Shown one piece after another: positions 59,514 through 64,000 of a stretch of DNA of 64,000 bases. Position 1 is the first letter of the stretch. Each line of letters starts with the position of its first letter. Source of the DNA: CBDAPI01 sp965248635 (GTDB lineage: Bacteria; Acidobacteriota; UBA6911; RPQK01; CBDAPI01); contig OZ252114.1 of assembly GCA_965248635.1 (NCBI GenBank), positions 372,001 to 436,000 on the forward strand, written 5' to 3'. Under the pieces are notes generated by a model. The model made no database searches. It was not told the origin of the DNA and was given only the letters and a program-made list of their open reading frames with translations. A program made the translations under genes and the position numbers.

Positions 59514-60214
59514 CTACTCGAGCAGCTTCAACTGGATGTTCCGATACTCGACATAGCTGCCTTTTCCAGCGTGGGAATCCTGAATTCCGACAAAACCCGT
59601 GAGAGGCTTCTCGCGGGCGGCCTCGCTCTCGGACTGATCCAGCTCGGTACACTTGGTCCCATCAGAAAAGACGGTGATCCGGGGGCCCCGAGCATGAATC
59701 TCAAAGGTGTGCCAGGTGTCGGCCGACTCATCGGGGCGGGGATCCACGGCAGCGTACCCGTAGAGCGAGCAGGTGCAGTGCAGATCATCACGGGGCTGGT
59801 TGGAAATCTGGATTTCGTAGCCGGTCTCCCAGGGTCGTCCTTCCTCGGCAGCTCGAATGTAAGCACCGCTGTTTCCGTTCTCCGAAACTCTCCAGTCCAA
59901 CTTGAACACGAAATCGTTCTGGGGCTCATTGAAGCGAAGCCAATCTCCCCCCTTACCACCCTCCGAGCGGATGAGTCCGTCCTGAACTGACCACCCCGCA
60001 GAATCGCCCATGATCGTCCAGCCGTCCAGGTTCTCGCCGTTGAAAAGCTTCAGAAACCCTCCTGTATCGGGAGGCTGGAGAGCCAGCGAATGCGAGCCTT
60101 CCGGCTCCTGCGCGGCGGCGGCCAAGGTGACTCCTCCCTGACCAGAGACTCCGCCCCACAGGCTGACATGATTCCCACGAGAAGCGCCAGGGTCAGCCGC
60201 ACACGAGTATTCAT
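59514..60214 (-). pseudogene. DUF1080 (3-keto-disaccharide hydrolase-like) lipoprotein, frameshifted near its N-terminus
   Basis: ATG 60214 starts a lipoprotein signal (MNTRVRLTLALLVGIMSACG), but this frame stops at 60050. The DUF1080 domain is in another frame from ~60150 on: GGFLKLFNGENLDGWTIMG, WSVQDGLIRSEGGKGGDWL, FKLDWRVSENGNSGAYIRAAEEGRPWETGYEIQISN, DTWHTFEIHARGPRITVFSDG and GFVGIQDSHAGKGSYVEYRNIQLK. The switch lies between ~60125 and 60165. DUF1080 domains bind or cleave glycans, and some are 3-keto-glycoside hydrolases. The body is intact, so a sequencing error is an alternative to true decay. Confidence 0.75.
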
Positions 60215-60216
60215 TT

Positions 60217-60413
60217 TCAGACCTTCCAGGGTCCCCTGTACTGCTTGGTCAAAAGCCGGTTCGCCTCCGCGTCGCCGATGATCCGCTCGTTTTTCCAATC
60301 CCATTCGATCTTCCGCCCCAACTTCAGGGAGATGTTGGCCAGGTGGGGAGCCGAAGTGGAATGGTGGCTCCGGAAACACTGGCAGTGACAAAGGTGCGAC
60401 GGTTCACTTTCAT
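60217..60413 (-). pseudogene. Remnant of a Tat-exported Gfo/Idh/MocA oxidoreductase (large internal deletion)
   Basis: ATG 60413 begins MKVNRRTFVTASVSGAT, a twin-arginine signal. The reading frame then breaks, and from about 60361 another frame reads HLANISLKLGRKIEWDWKN, RIIGDAEANRLLTKQYRGPWKV and stop. This is the well-known C-terminal end of secreted Gfo/Idh/MocA dehydrogenases. The ~350-400 residues between are absent, so the gene is dead. It ends 2 bases before the DUF1080 start, so it was once the upstream gene of the same operon. Confidence 0.82.
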
Positions 60414-60461
60414 GATTCCCTCTCCCTGGGGATTATTGAAGCGTCAAGTCTAGCACCTTCA

Positions 60462-60538
60462 CGTTCAGGGTTCCGAGTTCCGGGTTCCGAGTAAGTGGAA
60501 CACAGAACGTGGAACGTAGAACGTGGAACGTGGAACCT
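60462..60538. repeat. Heptanucleotide repeats before the TMEM220-like gene
   Basis: Units GGTTCCG, AGTTCCG, GGTTCCG are followed by CAGAACGT, GGAACGT, AGAACGT, GGAACGT, GGAACC, all with a 7-bp period. Fills the 139-bp gap between the Gfo/Idh remnant and the plus-strand gene. Confidence 0.85.
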
Positions 60539-60552
60539 GCTAGGCTGAGCCG

Positions 60553-60882
60553 ATGCGTTTCTTCTCCATCCTGGGCACGGTTCTTTTTGTAGTGGGTGCA
60601 GCGCTTCAATACAACGATCCCGATCCCCACATCTGGATCCCTGTCTATCTGATCCCCGCACTAGTCTGCCTGGCCTCAGTTTCGGGAAAGCTCCACTGGA
60701 TCATTCCAATTGCGGTGAGCGGTCTGGCCTATGTCGGCTTTGCGGTGATGGCCCTGCAAGTCTTCGGGCAGCAGCCCCTTTTTTCCGAAGAGGGTCGCGA
60801 GATGTGGGGACTTCTGGTGACAGCGCTGTGGATGGATGGATTGGGGGTGGGTCTGCTGATCCAGAGCCGGGATTCGCTTTAG
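60553..60882 (+). CDS. TMEM220-like small membrane protein
   Basis: 109 residues with four hydrophobic segments. The opening MRFFSILGTVLFVVGAALQYNDPDPHIWIPVYLIPALVCL is the family hallmark (QYNDPDPxxW), with MALQVFGQQPLFSEEGREMWGLLVTALWM at the end. Distributed from bacteria to vertebrates; function is unknown. It converges with the oxidoreductase gene with a 4-base overlap of stops. Confidence 0.8.
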   Translation: MRFFSILGTVLFVVGAALQYNDPDPHIWIPVYLIPALVCLASVSGKLHWIIPIAVSGLAYVGFAVMALQVFGQQPLFSEEGREMWGLLVTALWMDGLGVGLLIQSRDSL

Positions 60883-62021
60883 CCAGAAACCTGCTTCCAC
60901 TCGCCGTCGGCTGCCGAGGCCAACACTGCATCACAGACCATCTGAGTCGCGAGGCCGTCGCGGAAATCGGGGCATGTTTTCTGCCCTGATTCCAGTCCCC
61001 TGAGAAAGTCAGCCACAGCATTGATAAAAGTGTGTTCGTAACCTATGGCGCAGCCGGGCACCCACCACTTGTCCATGTAAGGATGATCCGCATCCCAGAC
61101 CTGAATGGTTCGCCAGCCTCGAAGCGCACTCTCATCCTCGAGATTGAAATACTGCAGCTGGTGCGCGTCCTCCAGATCAAAGTACAGAGAACCCTTGTCG
61201 CCATTGATCTCCAGGGTGTTCTGATTCTTGCGGCCACGGGCGTATCTGGTGGACTCAAAGGTGGCCAGTGAACCATTCTGAAAGCGGGCCAGGAATGCAC
61301 AAGCATCATCGATCCCGACTGGCGCAAGGGTTCCCGGATCGTGCTGCAGGGGCCGCTGCTTGATGAACGTCTCCGTCATGGCAACCACAGACTCGATGGG
61401 ACCATTGAGCCATAAGGACTGGTCGATCGAGTGAGCCAATAAGTCCCCGGTGACTCCGCTTCCGGCAACCTCGACGTCCAGACGCCACAGGGCATGCCCC
61501 CCCTGGGGAACATCCGGGCTGATCGTCCAGTCCTGCAGGTATTTGGCACGATAATGGAAGATCCGGCCCAGCCGCCCCTCCTCGATCACCTGCCTGGCCA
61601 GCGCGATGGCCGGGACCCGGCGATAGTTGAACCAGATCATGTTGGGGAGGCCGGCCTCTTCCACCGCGTCGGTCATCTTTTTGGCTTCAACTGTGTTCAT
61701 GGCCAGAGGTTTCTCGCAGGCAATCATCTTCCCGGCCCGCGCCGCCGCCAGGGCAATGTCGAGGTGGGTGTTGTTGGGCGAGCAGATATCCACCAGGTCA
61801 ACATCCTCCCGTTCCACGGTCCGGCGCCAGTCTGTCTCCTGTTCCTCCCAGCCCCATCTGCGTGCAAACTGGCTCACATTGGCCTGGTTTCGTGCACACA
61901 CGACCTTCATCACCGGCTGGTAGCCAGGATCAAAGAACTGACTCACTTTTCGATAAGCGTTCGAATGGGCCCGCCCCATGAAGCCGTAACCGATCATTGC
62001 CACGTTGAGTTTCTTCGCCAT
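60879..62021 (-). CDS. Gfo/Idh/MocA-family oxidoreductase
   Basis: 380 residues from ATG 62021 (MAKKLNVAMIGYGFMGRAHSNAY), with GAGGAG upstream; the longer frame is shadow. The NAD(P) Rossmann loop IGYGFMGRAH, VDICSPNNTHLDIALAAARAGKMIACEKPLAMNTVEAKKM (with the EKP catalytic Lys) and a C-terminal alpha/beta domain (WRLDVEVAGSGVTGDLLAHSIDQSLWLNG, with the conserved GDLxxHxID) are present. It acts on a sugar or polyol derivative, with the substrate unknown. Divergent from the flavin oxidoreductase gene, with ~130 bp between starts. Confidence 0.93.
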   Translation of the reverse strand: MAKKLNVAMIGYGFMGRAHSNAYRKVSQFFDPGYQPVMKVVCARNQANVSQFARRWGWEEQETDWRRTVEREDVDLVDICSPNNTHLDIALAAARAGKMIACEKPLAMNTVEAKKMTDAVEEAGLPNMIWFNYRRVPAIALARQVIEEGRLGRIFHYRAKYLQDWTISPDVPQGGHALWRLDVEVAGSGVTGDLLAHSIDQSLWLNGPIESVVAMTETFIKQRPLQHDPGTLAPVGIDDACAFLARFQNGSLATFESTRYARGRKNQNTLEINGDKGSLYFDLEDAHQLQYFNLEDESALRGWRTIQVWDADHPYMDKWWVPGCAIGYEHTFINAVADFLRGLESGQKTCPDFRDGLATQMVCDAVLASAADGEWKQVSG

Positions 62022-62154
62022 GTTGCAAACTCCTCTTTCGGGATTCAACGAGTCCCAGCCAAGTTTCATTGCAACCATCCATCTCTTGTGTAATGCTCCT
62101 CGGCTGTCGCAGGATAGGCAACCCGATCAGATTGCGCAAGAGTCCGGGTCTCCG

Positions 62155-63624
62155 ATGTCCAATCGCTATACCAGAGTCTCCAGTTTGAACTCCCCCGAAA
62201 AGTTTCGCTCCCATCTGCAGGGACTTGGCCTGTCGCTGGGGTTCGACCATGAGCTCGAAGCGGGAACGGATTCACTCTTTGCCCAGTCACTCGAGATCGG
62301 CCCAAGAAGCGTAGGAAACCGCTTTTGCGTCCTCCCCATGGAGGGCTGGGACGGGACTGAGGACGGCAAACCTTCGCTCTTGACCCGCCGGCGCTGGGAG
62401 AATTTTGGCCGAAGTGGGGCCAAGCTCGTGTGGGGCGGCGAGGCGGTGGCTGTCCGACAGGATGGGAGGGCCAATCCCAACCAGCTCCTGATCAACGGGT
62501 CCAATCAGGACTCGCTGGAGAGCCTGAGACTGCACTTGGTTCAGACTCACGAGCGGGAATTCGGGACCTCGAGAGATCTCCTCGTAGGTCTGCAGTTGAC
62601 CCATTCAGGACGGTTCTCGCGACCCACAGACAAGGCGACACTGGAACCCAGGATCCTGTACCACCACCCGATCCTCGATCCCAAGTTCGGCATTCCCCCC
62701 GACTACCCGTGCCTGACGGACTCCGAGATCGAAGAACTGACCGAGGATTTCGTGGTAGCCGCCGCCCGGGCCTGGAAGATCGGCTTCCATTTCGTCGATC
62801 TCAAACACTGTCACGGCTACCTGGGGAATGAGCTCCTGAGCGCCAGGACCCGGGGCGGTCCCTACGGCGGATCCTTCCAGAATCGCACCCGCTTTCTTCG
62901 CAATGTGATCTCCGGAATTCGAGCTGTGGCGCCCGAGCTTCAGATCGGAGTCCGCCTCAACGCGTTTGACATGGCCCCCTTCGAGAAGGATGCCTCGGGA
63001 CGAGGGGTCCCGGTCGAAGACAATGACTTCGCCCTGTTCGGTCAGCTTCGCACTCAGACCGGGGGCCCGGCATCGATCTCACCCCGACTCGGCGACCCGG
63101 ACGTTCAGGAAACTGTCCGCCTCATCCGGCTTCTGCGCAGTTTGGGCGTTCAGCTGATCTGCCTGAGCGGAGGCAGCCCCTACTACAATCCCCACATCCA
63201 AAGACCGGCCTTGTTCCCGCCCTCGGACGGGTATGAGCCACCAGAGGATCCTCTGGTGGGTGTAGACCGCCACATTCGCTTCACACGTTTCATCAAGGAG
63301 ACGTTTCCCGATCTTTTCGTGATCGGGTCGGGATACAGCTACCTGCAGGAGTGGCTCCCCCCCGTTGCCCACAGACAACTGCGGGAGAAGGCTGTTGACT
63401 TTGTCGGGTTGGGCAGAATGATGCTGGCCTATCCTCAGCTTCCGGCCCACGTCCTGGCAGGACAACCTCTGAACCGAAAGTCCCTGTGTCGAACCTTCAG
63501 TGATTGCACAACCGGCCCCCGCCAGGGACTCGTGTCAGGATGCTTCCCCCTCGATCCGTTCTACCGGGATCATCCACAAGGTGAGGAGTTGCGGAAGATC
63601 AAGAGGGAACGAAGAGGGTTCTAG
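62155..63624 (+). CDS. NADH:flavin oxidoreductase, Old Yellow Enzyme family
   Basis: 489 residues from ATG 62155 (MSNRYTRVSSLNSPEKF). An FMN barrel: NRFCVLPMEGWDGT at the start, LVGLQLTHSGRFSRP, FHFVDLKHCHGYLGNELLSARTRGGPYGGSFQNRTRFLRNVISGIRA and VIGSGYSYLQE, followed by DFVGLGRMMLAYPQLPAHVLAG. HCHGYL is the His-His pair that binds the substrate carbonyl. The C-terminal Cys-containing tail (LCRTFSDCTTGPRQGLVSGCFPLD) is similar to iron-sulfur-containing relatives but lacks a full CxxC pattern. Possibly partners the adjacent sugar dehydrogenase. The substrate is unknown. Confidence 0.9.
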   Translation: MSNRYTRVSSLNSPEKFRSHLQGLGLSLGFDHELEAGTDSLFAQSLEIGPRSVGNRFCVLPMEGWDGTEDGKPSLLTRRRWENFGRSGAKLVWGGEAVAVRQDGRANPNQLLINGSNQDSLESLRLHLVQTHEREFGTSRDLLVGLQLTHSGRFSRPTDKATLEPRILYHHPILDPKFGIPPDYPCLTDSEIEELTEDFVVAAARAWKIGFHFVDLKHCHGYLGNELLSARTRGGPYGGSFQNRTRFLRNVISGIRAVAPELQIGVRLNAFDMAPFEKDASGRGVPVEDNDFALFGQLRTQTGGPASISPRLGDPDVQETVRLIRLLRSLGVQLICLSGGSPYYNPHIQRPALFPPSDGYEPPEDPLVGVDRHIRFTRFIKETFPDLFVIGSGYSYLQEWLPPVAHRQLREKAVDFVGLGRMMLAYPQLPAHVLAGQPLNRKSLCRTFSDCTTGPRQGLVSGCFPLDPFYRDHPQGEELRKIKRERRGF

Positions 63625-63639
63625 GAGCTAGATTACTGG

Positions 63640-64000
63640 TTACCGAATCTCGTCAAGCCTTATACTACGACTCGATTCATACGATTTTCGGGCGGCAAGT
63701 GCTACGCGGAGGGCTTCCACACCGTCCTCGACCTGGATTCGAGGCTGATGCCCATGGGTTACGTTGAGCGCAAAATCTCTCAGTTGAAGGCGGTAGGCAT
63801 CCTCAAATCGCTGGGGAAAGTAGGGAACTGTGTCATGCGAGACGCAGTTTTCGGTCAGCACCTGGATCGGTGTCTCTCGCAGATACCCGATACGAATCGT
63901 CCCCTCGGTACCCAGAATCTCTGTTGAGATATCGTAGCCATAGACCCCGTTTCGACTCAGATCCACCTGACCAATCGCCCCACTCTCAAACTGCAGGTTG
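63640..64000 (-). CDS. Gfo/Idh/MocA-family oxidoreductase, partial (N-terminus off window)
   Basis: Only the last ~120 residues are present; the frame is open to the window end. The visible part (LQFESGAIGQVDLSRNGVYGYDISTEILGTEGTIRIGY, then VPYFPQRFEDAYRLQLRDFALNV and VEDGVEALRVALAARKSYESSRSIRL) is the C-terminal dimerisation domain and closing helix of myo-inositol 2-dehydrogenase-like enzymes. The stop is at 63640, 15 bases after the convergent flavin oxidoreductase stop. The catalytic half cannot be checked. Confidence 0.85.
   Translation of the reverse strand, partial: NLQFESGAIGQVDLSRNGVYGYDISTEILGTEGTIRIGYLRETPIQVLTENCVSHDTVPYFPQRFEDAYRLQLRDFALNVTHGHQPRIQVEDGVEALRVALAARKSYESSRSIRLDEIR

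Noticed and set aside
1..64000. tRNA or rRNA genes
   Set aside because: No T-loop-like GGTTCGAATCC set in a cloverleaf context and no rRNA-like stretch was noticed; a tRNA scan would be needed to be certain.

Overview
The window is a chromosomal segment of a moderately GC-rich, Gram-negative-type bacterium. It has lipoprotein signals, secreted beta-propeller proteins, an S55-type peptidase, a fused Gld-type ABC exporter, DUF1080/Gfo-Idh-MocA/altronate-dehydratase-like sugar genes, and a radical SAM enzyme resembling tetraether or membrane-spanning lipid synthases. Together these fit an Acidobacteriota-like organism. That placement is inference; no rRNA gene or other decisive marker is present.

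Layout. 1-4292 holds transport and accessory genes: a partial AzgA purine permease, a membrane-anchored unknown, an SDR oxidoreductase and a GntP-type permease. 4537-10903 is a complete, tightly overlapped minus-strand trp operon (order trpE-G-D-C-F-B-A). It is preceded by a promoter, a 9-codon leader ORF and a strong intrinsic terminator that look like transcription attenuation. 11111-19025 is a minus-strand housekeeping block, tig-clpP-clpX-lon-engB-rho. 19371-26908 carries a bisphosphate nucleotidase, a conserved membrane protein, an O-methyltransferase, an IS3-family element lodged in heptanucleotide arrays, asd-lysC and a GYF_2/AIM24 protein. 27150-35169 holds an amidohydrolase lipoprotein, a pterin carbinolamine dehydratase, the Tes-like radical SAM protein divergent from an NfuA-type Fe-S carrier, a solute-binding lipoprotein and an ECF sigma/anti-sigma pair. 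35300-43023 holds a secreted beta-propeller protein, the S55 peptidase and smc.

43161-48308 is scarred. An IS1380-family element (43216-44867, CTAG target duplication) sits in the signal-peptide codons of a TPR gene, the next gene (DUF4159) is frameshifted, and two large hairpin repeats follow. 48309-53857 is a Gld-like ABC operon ending in a DUF72 gene. 54194-59461 holds a sugar-kinase-like gene, an MFS permease and a double-length altronate dehydratase-like protein. 59514-64000 is a sugar-oxidoreductase region with a frameshifted DUF1080 gene and a Gfo/Idh/MocA gene reduced to its Tat signal plus its last ~48 residues.

The non-coding DNA is as informative as the genes. Degenerate tandem repeats with a 7-bp period and several unit sequences occupy many gene junctions, and even enter the 5' end of trpF. 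Three copies of a ~70-bp perfect-hairpin element show compensatory arm changes. A ~278-bp nested palindrome abuts tig, and a ~170-bp MITE with long terminal inverted repeats lies at 32266-32445. No tRNA, rRNA or CRISPR array was seen. The best lead for a distinctive biological system is the Tes-like lipid enzyme paired with NfuA. The best evolutionary evidence is the reconstructable IS1380 insertion.
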